Below are positions 1 through 13,544 of a DNA stretch of 64,000 nt, piece after piece (position 1 is the first letter of the stretch; the number at the start of each line of letters is the position of its first letter). The notes under the pieces were generated by a model. That model had not been told where the DNA came from, searched no databases, and saw nothing but the letters and a program-made list of their open reading frames with translations. The DNA lies in contig CM051455.1 of assembly GCA_028274465.1 (NCBI GenBank), forward strand, positions 88,060,871-88,124,870. Direction: 5' to 3'. Source of the stretch: Plantago ovata. Taxonomy: Eukaryota; Streptophyta; Magnoliopsida; Lamiales; Plantaginaceae. The position numbers and the translations under genes were made by a program.

Positions 1-601
1 TAAGGCAATCGTCTCATGATAAGGCATGAACCTCGCCAAGAACTCCTCTACTACTTGGCCCCAAGTTTTCAGCGATCCTGGTTCAAACCTTGCAATCCAA
101 CGCCTCGGCTCATACCCAAGAACAAAAGAAAATAGTTTTCTGCACAATTGGTCCTTAGTAAACCCTTCTGCTGGAATTCTTTCTATTTCCTCCTAATAGG
201 ATCGAATGAAACTCCATGGGTCCATCCCTACTCCATCTTCGTACCTCGGTAAGTACCTCACCATGGACTCCGTCACCTCATACCTGCTTAACTCGTCTTC
301 CAGGTATATGGATGATCCTCTCCTCACCTGCGAGAATTGGGGTGTCATGCGAGCGCGTATGGACATCATACCTGTATGTCTGTAGTAAGAGTAACTCAAA
401 ACTAAAAATTAGCCTCGTTAAAAATTTCGAAAATCGAGAATATTTCTAGATATCGAATACTACTAAGGCTAGGAAAGGAGAATTAGAAACAGATTAGGAA
501 AGCAGTATAAGAGAGAGATTAAAAAGAAAAACTAAAACTAATAGAATTAGGAATCTAAAACTGAAAATATAAACAAATTAAACAGAAAAAAGGAGTATAG
601 T

Positions 602-618
602 CCCCGGCAACGGCGCCA
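602..618 (-). promoter_or_regulatory. Primer binding site, tRNA-Asp type
   Basis: The plus strand reads as the 3' end of plant tRNA-Asp (CCCCGGCAACGGCGCCA), three bases inside the LTR edge. tRNA-Asp priming is known for Athila/Tat-type gypsy elements and fixes element orientation as minus. Confidence 0.85.
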
Positions 619-621
619 ATT

Positions 622-1889
622 TGATGAACGTGTCAGATTCAATCAAATAAATTTTGTTATTTAGCCAAAGGCAATCCACAACTACAACGAAAACCGTAGT
701 GTAGTAGTAGAATGACTCGAGTGTCGTTCTCTCAGGACTATAACTAGCTTTATCTGTTTAACAAGAACATATAAAACAGCAGATAGAAAGCAATAGGGGT
801 TTTCAAGCAGATAATGGAGGTTGGTGATAGTATGGTCCTTCTTAACATAATGGGTCGATAATCATGCATAAATTCCTCGGTCTTGCATAGAGATCTTTGA
901 ATGAATCCTGGGGCCTGTTGTAAGTATTAAGCACTACGAAGATAAGATAATATGGGTCTGACCTGTCAACAACTAACGTCCTATTGTGTTCCGTAATCAT
1001 TCAACACTACGAAGATAATTTGGTCTGATTGGTCGACAAGTGTCCAAGTGTGCATAATGATCAATACAACATACGAGAATTTTGGTTTCCACTCATCAAC
1101 GAAATAAAGCAATGACACGGAGTATAATGCGCGATATAGCCATTAGCATGAGTATCTTCCCTCGCTAAGAATTCACATACTACCACCAACGATAAATTTA
1201 GCTACTCATAGGCATGCAATCAATAGAAATCATAGAAGAAAACATATTGAAAGAATATAAAATAAGTAGTTAAAAGTTGTAAGATACAAAGTTACCGAAG
1301 GTTGTCAATCTCCGGATGATTGTGGTCCTACGAGCTCCAAACTGCTATGAAAAAGTATCCCCTAAGCTATGGAACTCCCAGGACAGGCCCCGGGAAATTC
1401 CTCCCTAAAACTATAGAGAGAGGTGAGAAAGTAGGCTAGGAAAGATATGATTTTCGGAGAGAAAACTCGCAACTATATATAGGCCCGAAAAACTCATGGG
1501 GCGGTTCGCCCGAGAGCTGGGGCGGTTCGGCCCCCAGTGTAAACGCGGAATTTCCGCGTTTTCGACGCGGATTTGGATTTCTTCACCTTTTCGGACTCGG
1601 TTTCAGACTTCTAATGGCCTTCTAACCTCCAGATTCGACCCCTAGAGTCCAAATCCTATCCGGAAACCTTCAGATACTCCAAATAGGCTTCTGGAACACC
1701 AATTCCTTGTAGACTTCAATATAATTGCCCGTAAATCTCCGAATTTCAACCAAAATCTGTAAAATAAAATCTAAAGGGAAACGTGACACTATTCTAATAA
1801 AATGTACTAAAATATAGCTAAATTAACATAGAGGATAGCTAAAATAGGTGAAAAAGACTCGAATGAAAGTGTAAAATACACATTCATCA
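622..1889 (-). repeat. 5' LTR of first Athila-type element
   Basis: The LTR is about 1.27 kb and ends in the inverted pair TGATGAA...TTCATCA. It aligns end to end with the LTR at 24897-26158. The base after it (1890) begins copia LTR sequence, so this element inserted into a copia LTR. The matching target duplication lies outside the window. Confidence 0.85.
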
Positions 1890-2519
1890 GCGTTTGAGAG
1901 GTTTCTCAAAGCAAACCCTTTCGTTGCGAAGTCTGTTGCGCTCAACGCCGCGATGGTAACGTCCCTTCATCTGACTGACTCGAATGTATCTAGGATCGAT
2001 GAAGTGTCTATCCCAATAATACATCCACGGGCGTCTTCAGTGAGTTGCATGGTGAATCCAATATCTATTACGACCATCATAATAATATTGATACGCTGGC
2101 CAGCGGTTTTACCAATCACAACTATGAACGACTATGAGCAGTGCTCTCCTGTGCTACACATGAGAGATGAATCCTTCACAGAAACACTTATCATCCCCAT
2201 TTGTAAGTAGCCATAATCATGGATCGTGTCTTGGGTCAACTGCTTATTCAGAGCTGACATCGACGGGTCCACCAAGGATATGGGGCAACAAATGTGATGA
2301 TAAAGTCTTGTAAGTCCAAAGGACGACTGGCATCACTTCGACAACTTACCGGTTCCCATAGACACTTCGGTGTAGAGTATACATCGATGGGAGTGTCCGG
2401 TGGGTACTTCCATTGTTCGGTAATCATCCTTCGAACAACTATGCGCAGTTATGAGAATGTTTCTTGATTGTCCAACAATCCGTTCCGTGGCCGTGGGATC
2501 GGCTCACACTTGCTCCAAC
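1890..2519 (-). repeat. Ty1/copia LTR fragment (older copy)
   Basis: This stretch aligns base for base, with scattered changes, to 3640-4264 inside the LTR of the neighbouring copia element. It ends exactly where that LTR (2520-4607) begins. The simplest reading is an older copia LTR into which a younger copia of the same family inserted, with CCAAC (2515-2519) as a possible target duplication. It was later cut on the left by the Athila insertion. An internal duplication within one long LTR is the alternative. Confidence 0.6.
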
Positions 2520-4607
2520 TGTAAGAAAATATGGTCAGAGTTACCCCTAGGGTACGCAGCGGAATTTCAAAAATTTTCTTAACATACATGTTAATTGATT
2601 ATGTATACGTCGTATATATATAAACACGTCAATTAGAAGACTAACCTTACTTCCAAAGCAGCTTCCAAGTCTTCGTAATATTCTTGTGTATCTTCTCCTT
2701 CCTCGAAGTCGAAGATATCTGCAATACTCTGATTATATGCAAGACAATAAGAGTTAGTTTCCAGCTCCTAGAACCTCAACCTTGGTATCCACGGATGAAC
2801 AACCTATCGGAAGAATGCTAGGATATTCTTTTGTGTGACCAAGAAGACGGGGCGGCGATTCCTCCGGCAGAGGTGGCGCGCGTGGAGGATATATAGAGGA
2901 GGGAGAGCTTTTAATTTTCTCTAAGAAAACTGGGTAGAATAACTGTGAAAGTCTATTCAAGTGTGTGTGTCAAAAGCTCTCTAATAGTCTACTATATATA
3001 GTACTCAATAGAAGCCTAAAGCATAAGCAATTAGACTTCGTAAAGGAATAAGAATCTAATTCTTATCGCACTAGGAAACCAATATCAAGTCTAGATTCAT
3101 TCCCAATCAAATTAAAACTAAATCAGGAAAATCTAACTTATCCCTTGGACTTCTAATAGAGGAAGGAGTCGAACTCCTTCCCCTAACCAGCCACGCGCGC
3201 GCGCGCTTTTTCCCAGGGACAGTAGGTGGGTCCCGATTTTGGGACCCACTTATAGTTCTAAGGCAATTCAAACTCCAAGTAGATTTTGCCCAAGTGCATA
3301 TGTTAATTCTAAATTAACATATCCTTTCAAATCAAACCTCTATTATATTTTCAAAATATAATCTTTAATTGTATTTACATAAAATACAATTAATTAGCCA
3401 ATTCAATTAATAATTCCAAATCATTAATTGAGCCACCAAATATTATAATTAATTTCAAATCAATTATAATCCATCAATCACAACTAATTCCAAATTAATT
3501 GCGATTCCATCTTCAAGGATATTCTGATAAGCTGAATCACCACATAGTGTGACCCATAGGGCCTCATCGTATTAAGCAATTCCTAGACTAGGCAACATGG
3601 AATTCCTAGACGGTTCCATTTGCAATATTAATACATGAGGGCGTTTGAGAGGTTTCTCAAAGCTAACCCTTTCGTTGCGAAGCATGTTGCGCTCAACGCG
3701 GCGATGGTCACGTCCCTTCATCTGACTTGCTCGAATGCATCTAAGATCTTTGAAGCGTCTATCCCAATAATACATCCACGGGCGTCTCAGGGAGTTGCTT
3801 GGTTAAGATATACTTATGACCATCATAATATATCATTTGCACTGGCCAGTGACTTTACCAACACAACTATGCAGACTATGAGCAGTACTCTCCTATGCTA
3901 CAGTTGAGAGATGAATCCTTCACAGAATCACTTATCATCCCCATTTGTATGTACCCATAATCCTGGATCGTGTCTTAGGTCAACTGCTTATTCAGAGCTG
4001 ACATCGACGGGTCCACCAAGGATATGGAGAAACAAATGTGATGATAAAGTCCTGTAAGTACAAAGGACGACTGGCATCACTTCGACAACTTACCGGTTCC
4101 CATAGACACTTTGGTGTAGAGTATACATCGATGGGAGTGTCCGGTGGGTACTTCCATTGTTTGATAATCCTTCTTCGAACAACTATGCGCAGTTATGGGA
4201 ACGTTTCTCGATTGTCCAACAATCCGTTCCGTGGCCATGGGATCAGCTCACACTTGCTCCAACAAGTATAACCTCCACGCATACTAGTCTCGTCTGGTTC
4301 ATTCAGACCCCTACATCCGAGATGAACCTCGACTAGGGAGAGTTTGGGATAGATGATAACTCACATAGCTCCCACTATCTATGTGATCGGTCATCTATCC
4401 GAGGGGACATGTTTAATATCAATACAGAGAGTAATAGAGATATGACATGCTGCATGCCTGGTGTAATATAAATATGAAAGCGATACTCAGTAGTAAAAAC
4501 AACAAACATATATTATATTATGTTGACCTGTGTAATAGTACATATATGCCCTCTATAAGGGCACTATGCCCTTTGTAAGGACTGTCTCTAGGACATATAC
4601 ACTATCA
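2520..4607 (-). repeat. 3' LTR of the copia element
   Basis: This LTR of about 2.09 kb starts (minus strand) with TGATAGTGTATATG directly after a purine-rich tract (AAGTGGGAGA) and ends ...TTCTTACA. A TATA-like run near 2990-3000 (minus CTATATATAG) marks a likely promoter. The GC-rich run near 3190-3205 (GCGCGC repeats) is unlike the rest. The long length is unusual for copia LTRs. Confidence 0.7.
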
Positions 4608-4621
4608 ATCTCCCACTTGGA

Positions 4622-5439
4622 CTAGAGCCAGTCACCTTTATGCCTAATACCCAGATTAGCATAATGTCTTAAGTGGACTTCCACTGATAAGACCTTGGTG
4701 AAAGGATCTGCCACGTTGTCCGTGGTAGAGACACGTTCTATACTAACTTCTCCTCTATCTATAATCTTACGTATAACGTGATATTTTCTAAGTACATGTT
4801 TGTTCTTGCTTGTAGATCTAGGCTCCCTAGCTTGAGCGACGACGCCAGTATTGTCACAATAAATCGTTATTGGACTAGGAGAAGGAAGAACCCTCAATTC
4901 CTTCAAGAACTCTGAAATCCAGACAGCTTCTTTCGATGCCTTTGATGCAGCAATGTACTCGGCTTTTGTGGATGAGTCAGCAACCGTGGCTTGCTTAGAA
5001 CTCTTCCAACAGACAGCTCCTCCGTTCAATTTGAATACGTATCCTGTCTGTGACTTAAAGTCATCAGGATCTGATTCAAATCCAGCGTCGACATACCCAG
5101 ACATCTTTAATTCTGGTTCTCCACCAAACACCAAGAACATCTCTTTAGTCCTTCGAAGGTACTTAAGAATGTTCTTTACAGCAGTCCAGTGAGGTACTCC
5201 TGGATTCTGTTGGTGTCGACAAGTGACACTAAGCGCATATGCCACATCGGTTCTTGTGCAATTCATTGCATACATTATAGACCCTACTGCCGAAGCATAG
5301 GGCACACGACTCATTGCATTTCTTTCTTCATCAGTTTTAGGACCATCCCTAACTGATAAGACAATCTCATGCCTAGCTGGGAGAAAGCCTCTCTTTGAGT
5401 CGTCCATCTTATAACGCTTCAGTATTTTGTCGATGTAGG
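4622..5439 (-). pseudogene. Copia RT end and RNase H coding region
   Basis: This is the C-terminal part of a copia polyprotein. It shows the conserved STYIDKILKR segment at the end of reverse transcriptase. The RNase H landmarks are the ADSSTKAEY and CDNTGVVAQA motifs and a C-terminal HVLRKYHVIRK block. RNase H removes the RNA strand during reverse transcription. The segment lies directly upstream of the polypurine tract and 3' LTR, as expected for copia. It is separated from the rest of the polyprotein by the nested chromovirus, so it is a fossil fragment. Confidence 0.85.
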
Positions 5440-5444
5440 TGGAC
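5440..5444. repeat. 5-bp target site duplication (TGGAC), left copy
   Basis: TGGAC stands directly outside the left LTR edge of the chromovirus and is repeated at 15471-15475 directly outside the right LTR edge. A perfect 5-bp duplication is the integrase signature of LTR elements and proves a single insertion event into the copia RT/RNase H region. Confidence 0.9.
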
Positions 5445-7913
5445 CGTAACGGTATCGGTTTTTGAAAACAAAATAATTTCTTGAAAAAGAAAATCCAAAA
5501 TAACTTTAATAGCAACGGTCGGCAATTAATGCCAAAATAATCTTTGACGCGCACAGCGCTAACAGAAACAAGTAAATATTCAACGATAACTCAAAATTCA
5601 AATGAAACAACGAGTGAAGGCAGTAAAAAGTTCATCTTCTTATTTTGAAATAAAATCCCAAGACACCCCAGACCCTTCTCTCAGTCGCTGGCATCCTATT
5701 CGCGAACATCCTCAGCAGCATCTGGAAGGAAGGAATTTTGAAAACAAGAGAGTGTGAGATAAAGGATCTCATTGAGGTTCTAAGTTAAAAACAGAAAGTA
5801 AACAGTTTTGAAATCAAAATCCTTTTCAGAAAAACAAACAAACAGAACAGGTCACATAACAGAATAACAGAACAGATAAGTTGAAGACCGTTGGTGCAGC
5901 CCGCCTTATTGCTCCTACTCCCAGAATGCCCTTATAACTCCCTCCAGAGGGTGCACAACTCCGGACAGAAACAGAAACACTCATGTACTTTGGGGAAACA
6001 GAACCTATGACCCTAATAGACCTCAGCAACTTCTGCCTCGCGCCTAAAAGGAATTAGACTAGGCAATAATCAAGCAAACCCGATAGTCCTCTACTACCCA
6101 AGCCTACCTAATTACAACCTAATCGACCGGTCACACAGAAACATAACAGATAAAGAACAACAGATACAGATAATCAACACCGAGAGGTGTTCCTGCAGAA
6201 AAGTTAGTCCAAAACAGAGTAGCAATAAAAAAAGAAAGTAAATAGTCATACTTAGGACTTAAATACTTTTACGCGGAAGCATACAGTAAAACAATATATG
6301 AAATAGTAGGTACAAGTTGTCACATATCCTTCCAGTTTTTCGCAAATAAATAGGTTTAGGGGTGAACACTCACCTTAACTTGCGAGCAAAAGATCTCCAA
6401 CGAGTAATGAGCTTACGGGTTATCGAACAACGGAGAACCTAAAAAGAAAGTACTAATTACACTTTAGAAGTCAAACGGACGGAAGGAAAAAGGTTGAAAA
6501 AGAAGTGGTAAAGACGAGGTTCGAACTCGGGACCTCTAAGTTAATCAAGCAAGGACCTAAACAACTAGGCTAGCAAGTCAAGTCATTACTAAGTTACAAA
6601 AACAGAAACTAAGTTGAAACATTTTCAGAAATACTCTTTCGGTTTTCAAACTCTGGAAATTACCAAAATACCCTTCAGCGGTAAATTGCAAAAAGATCCT
6701 TTCCAAAATCAGAAAGTACAAAAAAGACCAGAAGTTTTCCAAATATACATATCAGTCCTCACAGAATAAAATGGTTTACGAAAAAGTCCTCTGTCAGTCA
6801 ACTACGGTCAAAGGTAAATTGCAAAACGGTCCTTTAGGTTTTCAAACTTCCCAAAACAGTCCACAAGGTTCAAATCAATATCATTAAAGTCCAATTCAGT
6901 CCTTTTTCAAAGTCAACAGAAAACTATGGTCAACATACGAGGTCAAACCAACACAAGTCCAACAATCAGTAACAACAATCTAACAAATCCTAAGTCCCGG
7001 TTCTCAGTTCGAATCAAATAACAACATGGCCAGATTGAACAAGGGTAAAATGGTCCAGGGGTAAAACCGTCCGAAACAGAATATGAATTTCGAATCAAAA
7101 GAACAGTAAAGGAATCAAGATTTACCTTCGAATCAAACGGAAAGGAATCAAGCGGAATTGAGACCGAGATCGGAGCGAACTCAAAACGGAACGGGCAGAT
7201 CGGCGAGCAGGCGGCGGATCGAATTGGCGGCGCGAATCACGGCGGGACGGATCGAGACGGACAGACGCGGCGGACAGACAACGAACGGATCGACGCGGCG
7301 GCGGCGCGGAAAACGGCGCGGCGAACACGGCTAACAGATCGGCGCGATCGGAAACAAAAACGGGCGGCGGCGGACTTGAGCGAGCTAACGGCGACGGCGC
7401 GAACGAACGGATCGAATAGATCGATCGATAGGAAACTGCGCGGCGCGGATCTGACAGGCGACGGATCGGTGCGGCGGCTCGGTGCGGCGAGGACGGACCG
7501 GAACGGCGAACGGACGGAGTCAGGCAAACGGCGAAGCACGAGATCGGAACGGAAGCAGCAACAAGAATCTTTCTTTCTTCTTTTTCTTTTTCTCTCTTCT
7601 CTTCTCTCTTTCTTTCTTTCTTTAGTTTGAACGGCCGAATGAGGAGATGGGAGGAATACTGATTAGAGTTAGGGTTAAATTACTAATGGGCCGGTCAATG
7701 GGCCTTTGACTGGGCTAAAGAATGGGCCAAAAGAGATCGGAAAGGTCCAGTCTTCCAGCTTGATCCAAACGAAACGAAACGAACTAGCTTACACGAAATT
7801 AATTAAATAAGTACCGAATAAATAATTTACTCTGATAATTAATTAACTAAATTAAATAATTAAATAATTAAATAATAAATAAATAAATAATTAAAAAAAA
7901 AAGGGGTGTTACA
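5445..7913 (-). repeat. 3' LTR of the chromovirus
   Basis: 2,469 bp long. Its minus-strand start is TGTAACACCCC, after the polypurine tract, and its end is ...CCGATACCGTTACG. It holds a GC-rich, CGG-rich stretch (about 7130-7560), a CT-rich run (about 7565-7625) and a tRNA-like segment (6505-6577). It is about 540 bp longer than the 5' LTR. Confidence 0.9.
6505..6577 (-). other. tRNA-like (pol III A-box/B-box) segment in LTR
   Basis: On the minus strand the segment reads like a degenerate tRNA gene. An A-box-like TAGCCTAGTTG lies near the start and a B-box-like GAGTTCGAACC lies about 45 bases on. No cloverleaf with a proper acceptor stem is apparent, so it is not called a tRNA gene. A related copy is at 14104-14175 in the other LTR. 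It could be a captured SINE or tRNA head. Confidence 0.5.
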
Positions 7914-7923
7914 CTCTTCCCCC

Positions 7924-10900
7924 TTAAAAGAACTTGGTCCCCAAATTCGCACCTGAAAAGTTGAAGAGTTCGGGATACTGCCGGCGCATGTCATCCTCGC
8001 TTTCCCAGGTTGCCTCCTCATACTGATGATTTCTCCACAGAACCTTTACTTGCTTGATTTGCCTATTACGGAGTTGTTGCACCTTTTGGTCTAGAATACG
8101 AACCGGTTGCTCCACATAAGACAAATCCTCCTCAATAGTCACTTCCTCGGGTTGAATCACGTGCGACGGGTCAGGATAGTACTTCTTCAGTTGAGACACA
8201 TGGAAGACATTGTGAATCCCAGTAATAGTAGTGGGTAGTTGCAACCGATAAGCCACAATGCCAACTCTTTCAATGATCTCGTATGGACCTACATACCGAG
8301 GGTTCAGTTTAGCTCTACGACCCATACGAACAATTCCCTTTCTCGGAGATAGCTTGAGAAAGACAAAATCACCAACTTCAAATTCCAAATCTCGCCTACG
8401 ATTATCGGCGTAACTCTTTTGTCGACTTTGAGCAGTTCTCAATCGGTCTCGGATAAGCCTAACCTTTTCCAAGGTTTCTTGTATCATCTCATTGAGAGTC
8501 CTCTCTCCAGCTACCGGTGTAGAAATTCGGTCCGCCAAATCCCAATACAGCGGTGATCTACATTTCCGACCATACAGTGCCTCAAACGGTGCCATACCAA
8601 TCGATGTTTGATAACTATTATTATAAGCATACTCAACCAATGGCAAATGTTGTGCCCAGCTTCCTTGGTGATCCAACACACACAATCTCAGAAGATCCTC
8701 TAGAGTTTGAATGGTCCTTTTGGATTGACCATCTGTCTGCGGATGTGATGCGGTACTAAAATTCAACTTAGTACCCAAGCCTTCGTGTACTTGCTTCCAA
8801 AATCTCGAGACAAACTTCGGATCTCTATCAGATAAATTGCTCACCGGAGTGCCATGAAGCCTAATTATCTCATCGCGATAAACCTCGGCCAACTTCTTAG
8901 ACGTGTAGGTGGTTTTTACCGGCAGAAAGTGTGCCGATTTTGTCAATCTATCGACAATAACCCAAACACTATCAAAACCACCCCTAGCTACCGGTAGATC
9001 AGTCACAAAATCCATAGTGATCATCTCCCATTTCCACTGTGGAATCTCGAGTGGTTGTAGTAAACCTCCCGGTTTCTGGTGCTCAGCCTTCACTTGCAGG
9101 CAGACCAAACAACTTTGCACAAAATGTGCAACATCTCGCTTCATATGGGTCCACCAGTAAACTTTCTTCAAATCCTCATACATTTTGTTTCCTCCAGGAT
9201 GCATCGAGTACTTAGACTTATGAGCTTCATCCAAAATTAGACGTCTAAGCTCTTCATCCGAAGGCACACACAATCTACCTTGAAACCTTAGGGCTCCATT
9301 CTCATCAACAGAGAATTTCGCATTGCGAGGTTCAGTGATATGTGCTTTGATATCTTGAAGCTCTTCATCATGCTCTTGAGCCTCAAAAATTCTACCTGCC
9401 AGCTCATACCTCAAAGTGACATTGGCGAACATACAAGACAATTTGGATACTTCGAGATTTGACACGTGTACCCTACGACTTAAGGCATCAGCGACTACAT
9501 TGGCCTTACCAGGATGATATCGAATGGTACAGGTGTAATCGCCCAGGAATTCCATCCATCGTCGTTGTCTCATGTTCAACTCCTTTTGTGTGAACACATA
9601 CTTCAAGCTCTTATGATCCGTGAGGATGGTGAACTCATGACCATAAAGGTAGTGTCTCCACTTTCCCAAAGCAAAGACTATAGCAGCTAGCTCAAGATCA
9701 TGGGTTGGGTAATTCCTTTCATATGGCTTCAACTTTCTCGAAGCATATGCGATCACCTTTTCCCGTTGCATCAGAACATAACCCAAACCTTCCTTTGAAG
9801 CATCAGTGTAGACCACAAAGTCATAGGTCCCCTCGGGAAGAGCTAGTATAGGGGCAGTGGTCAATCTCCTCTTCAGCTCTTCGAAGCTTTCCTCACACTT
9901 GTCACTCCATACGAACTTAGGATTTTTCCCTGTTAAAGTGGACAAGGGTCCAGCTATCTTCGAATAATCCTTCACAAAACGGCGATAGTAACCAGCCAAA
10001 CCGAGAAAACTCCTCACCTCAGTGACAGATTCAGGTCTCTTCCAATTCACTATCGACTCAATCTTCGATGGGTCGACCTCCAAACCTTCTCCAGAGATAA
10101 TGTGCCCAAGAAAGGCTACCTTATCTAGCCAAAATTCACACTTGCTGAATTTTGCATACAACTTGTTGTTCTGAAGAGTTTCCAAGACAATTCGAAGATG
10201 TTTCTCATGATCCTCTTCGGATTTCGAGTAAACGAGAATGTTCGATGAAAACAACAACAAACTGATCCAAATACGGCTGAAAAACTCGGTGCATCAAATT
10301 CATGAACGCAGCTGGGGCATTCGAAAGGCCAAACGGCATCACCACAAACTCATAATGACCATACCTCGAGTTCAGAGCAGTCTTAGGTATGTCTTCTTCT
10401 CTTACCCTAACTTGATAATAGCCTTGTCACAGATCAAGCTTCGAGTAAACCTTCGAACCTTCCAACTGATCGAAAAGTTCCTCAATACGGGGTAGGGGGT
10501 ACTTGTTCTTGACAGTGACTTGGTTCAGGCCTCGATAGTCGATGCACATCCTCATACTACCATCCTTCTTCTTTACGAACAGAACCGGTGATCCCCAAGG
10601 CGAAGAACTACGTCTCACAAAACCGTTATCCACCAGATCTTGCAGTTGAGTCTTAAGCTCCTTAAGATCAGCAGGTGCCATCCTATAAGGTGACTTCGAA
10701 ATGGGTGTAGTGCCAGGTACCAGATCAATACTAAACTCCACTTCTCGTTCAGGGGGTACGAAATCCAGCTTCTCAGGGAAAATACCCTTGAATTCCTTAA
10801 CCACCCTAACTTCCTCGATTTTTGGCTGATCTTTGGGTTTATTGATCAGATACGCCAAAAAGCAGGTAGCACCCTTCACGTACAGTCTTCTAGCTTCCAT

Positions 10901-12475
10901 AGTAGACAGCAGAAACTTCTCATCCTTTCTCTTATCTCCTTTCCACACAACTTTCTCCTCTCCAGGTTTTCCCAGGGATATAGCCTTGGTTCGACAATCT
11001 AGTTGTGCGTAGTGCTCGGACAGCCAATCCATACCCAGAATAACATCGTAGGTTGATAGAGGTAGAAATAAAAGGTCAGCAGGGAAAGTTCTTCCTAGGA
11101 TGGAAATCTCGCATCGCTCGACGAACTTCTTAGTGATTAAACTAGCTCCCAAAGGTGTACATACTTCTAAAGCATGGGGTAAAACTTTGTATGGTAAAAC
11201 GAGTGACTCAACAAATACTTCAGCAATAAATGAATGCGTAGCACCAGGATCAAATAAAGCTTTAGAAGAAGTTTGAGCGATCAGTAGCGTACCTTCAACC
11301 ACATTCGCGGTGTCAGGAACTTCATGACCACCTATGCTGTAAACTCGGGGTTTTGCCATAGTACCCTTTCCATCATTTCTCGGAGCATAGTCTCCTGGTC
11401 TTCCTCCTTTGACAATGGCATGACGGTTCGGGCAGTGGCTGATCTTGTGATCCTTGCTCCCACAAGCCAAACATAAGCCTTGTCTTTTCCAGCAGTTGTG
11501 CTCATCGTGGTTGACTCCCCCACAGTAGTGGCAATTCTTCCTTGCCTGGGATGACTGCCCAGACCCTCCAGTGGTGTTGCGGGAACGGTTGTCATGCTAA
11601 GTACGGGAATACTTCGCCTGTGGTGCTTGATATCCAAGTTGATATCCACCTCGACTCTCCCTCTTGTAACCAGATTGGCTTCCTCCTCCATGGCTCCCAG
11701 AAGAACTAGAGTAGTTCCTCTTGCTAGAGTATGGCTTATCAGCCATCTTGATCTCCTTGAGACCACTTTCTACCTCGGAGGCGAGTTCGACAGCCTTGAG
11801 GTAGGTAGGCATATTGGTCCCAAACAAACTGTACCAGATCTCAGAGTTCAGACCCTTCACAAAGTGACGAACCTTCTCTCGTTCATCGTCCTGGAAATGC
11901 GGCACATACTTCAGTAGTCGGGTAAATTCCGAGTCATAGTCGGCAACATCCATGTTCCCTTGCACCAAAGCCTGGAACTCATCTCTTCGGTTCTCACGAA
12001 CCAGGCGAGGCACATACTTGTCCATGAAGTCCTTGGTGAAGTTCTCTCAGGTGCGAGCAACTCCCTCTTGCCTCCATCTTGTATTCACGGTTCTCCACCA
12101 GTTCCGGGCGGCTCCCACGAACTGGAAAGCAGCAAGCTCGATTTTTCTCTCGTCCGGATAGTGCAGGATCGAGAATAAGTTCTCCATACTTTCGATCCAG
12201 AGCTCAGCCTTACGGGCATCAGGTGTTCCCTCGAACCTTTCAGGATGGCATCGAGTGAATCGCTCCGCAGCTTGATCGATGGTTTGGATCGGTGGTGGTG
12301 GCGGAGGAGCTGGCTGAACAGGTGGTGCTCCAGCGCGGCGAATGGTTTCGCTGAAATTTCCCAAAACAGCGATGATACGGTCCACTTGGTCTCCATTTTC
12401 AGCATGCTGATCATCTCCACTTCCATTGCTGCTGGCACCACGAGTGTTTCTGCGACTCATTCTAACAAAGGGCAC
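7924..12475 (-). pseudogene. Chromovirus gag-pol coding region
   Basis: From the gag start (MSRRNTRGASS region) the order is gag and a CCHC zinc knuckle ([15 protein letters not shown]). Then come an aspartic protease (FDPGATHSF) and reverse transcriptase ([19 protein letters not shown]). They are followed by RNase H ([13 protein letters not shown]) and integrase with an HHCC-type finger and core ([21 protein letters not shown]). The C-terminal segment matches a chromodomain ([16 protein letters not shown]). Gypsy domain order and the chromodomain support Tekay/Del. It looks broken, with a few breaks, and is a fossil rather than a working gene. Confidence 0.9.
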
Positions 12476-13530
12476 TACTTAGCAGTTGATTTAACAACCT
12501 CGAATCTCTAACTTAGAAAAGAACAGAAAAACAAAGAACTAAGGCCAGAACTTAATCTTCTACAACATGTATAAACTGAGCAGTGAAGAAGAAAACATGC
12601 CTTGAACTTTAAAACAAAACGCAAAAACAAGAAAATCAACGAAGTCTCAAAACAGCCAAGCATGCAATTAAACAAAGGAAAACCGGTCTCTACTCGTCTT
12701 AGCGAGAAAACAGAAAACCACAGAGTCAAGTAAACGGAAAAGCATAAACAGTCTCAGTCGGCTGAACTAAAAAAAACTCACGTGGCAAAAAGGAAGTTCG
12801 GTACGAGCTCGAAAAGGCATCTATCCTAATAAGCGTCCTCGATATCATCTTCGGAACGTCGTTCGGGCACGTGAGCATCTCCTCCTTCTTCCTCAGAGGG
12901 GTCCTCCTCGGGTTCTTCTTCGGGTTCTCCTTCACTCTCCACTCTATGTGATGGTCCGTAACCCTCGGGGAACGTCCTCCGAGCCTTCCTCCTGCGAATC
13001 CTGGTGCCTAGGTTGGACGCGGTTAACGAAACAAAGCCAAAGTGCTCCTTTGCGGCGCGTAAAGTCGTCTTAAGGAATCAGATTTCCGCATCCTTCGTTG
13101 CTATTTCGTCTTGAAGCTTAAAGTTTTCCAGCCAGTAGTGATCTCGTTCACGAACGACCCTGTCCATCACGAATCCAGGGTAAACGCCAACAATAGGAAC
13201 GGAGGTATACGGGTTAAACTCTCCTTCGACTAGGCGGTAACGAATGACCTTCTTTTAAGAACTCATACCTATCTGTAAGCACACGCGTATTTAATTAGTT
13301 AATAACTACGTCAAAATCATAACAACCACGGAAGGTCAACTGTTTCAGAAACGGGTGAGAAAAGTCGTCAGAATCAGAACAGAGAAGATGAAGAAACGGT
13401 TTAGGGTTAGTATGCAAGACTCGAATCAGAAAAGCAACAGAAAATACAAGACCTAACCAGCGACTCGGACCCTCACACACACCCCAAAGGTCAAAAGATC
13501 CTATCCTAGCAAGCTCGAGTTCGAACTCAA

Positions 13531-13542
13531 GCTCTGATACCA
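13531..13542 (-). promoter_or_regulatory. Primer binding site, initiator tRNA-Met type
   Basis: The minus strand reads TGGTATCAGAGC two bases inside the 5' LTR edge. This is the canonical complement of the initiator tRNA-Met 3' end used by chromoviruses. The roughly 1 kb between it and the gag start is an untranslated leader with no recognised gene. Confidence 0.9.
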
Positions 13543-13544
13543 AC

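Larger units (their letters stand above)
1..1889 (-). mobile_element. Athila-type Ty3/gypsy element, 5' end only (cut by window edge)
   Basis: Read on the minus strand this is a 5' LTR, a tRNA-Asp primer site, a short leader and the start of a gag gene that runs off the window at base 1. It is collinear with the second, longer Athila-type copy at 18302-26158, which supplies the family assignment. The gag start resembles the N-terminus of that copy (shared [15 protein letters not shown] motif). Both copies show a 5' LTR and gag start, so they are two separate insertions and not two ends of one. By eye the copies differ by a few percent, so the family was active fairly recently. Whether this element is whole cannot be judged from the piece visible. 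Confidence 0.85.

Noticed and set aside
6505-6577. A functional tRNA gene
   Set aside because: Box-like motifs are present but no paired acceptor stem or clear anticodon arm was found.
7122-7630. Arg-rich frames in the chromovirus LTR
   Set aside because: They come from CGG-rich LTR sequence and recur, altered, in the other LTR.
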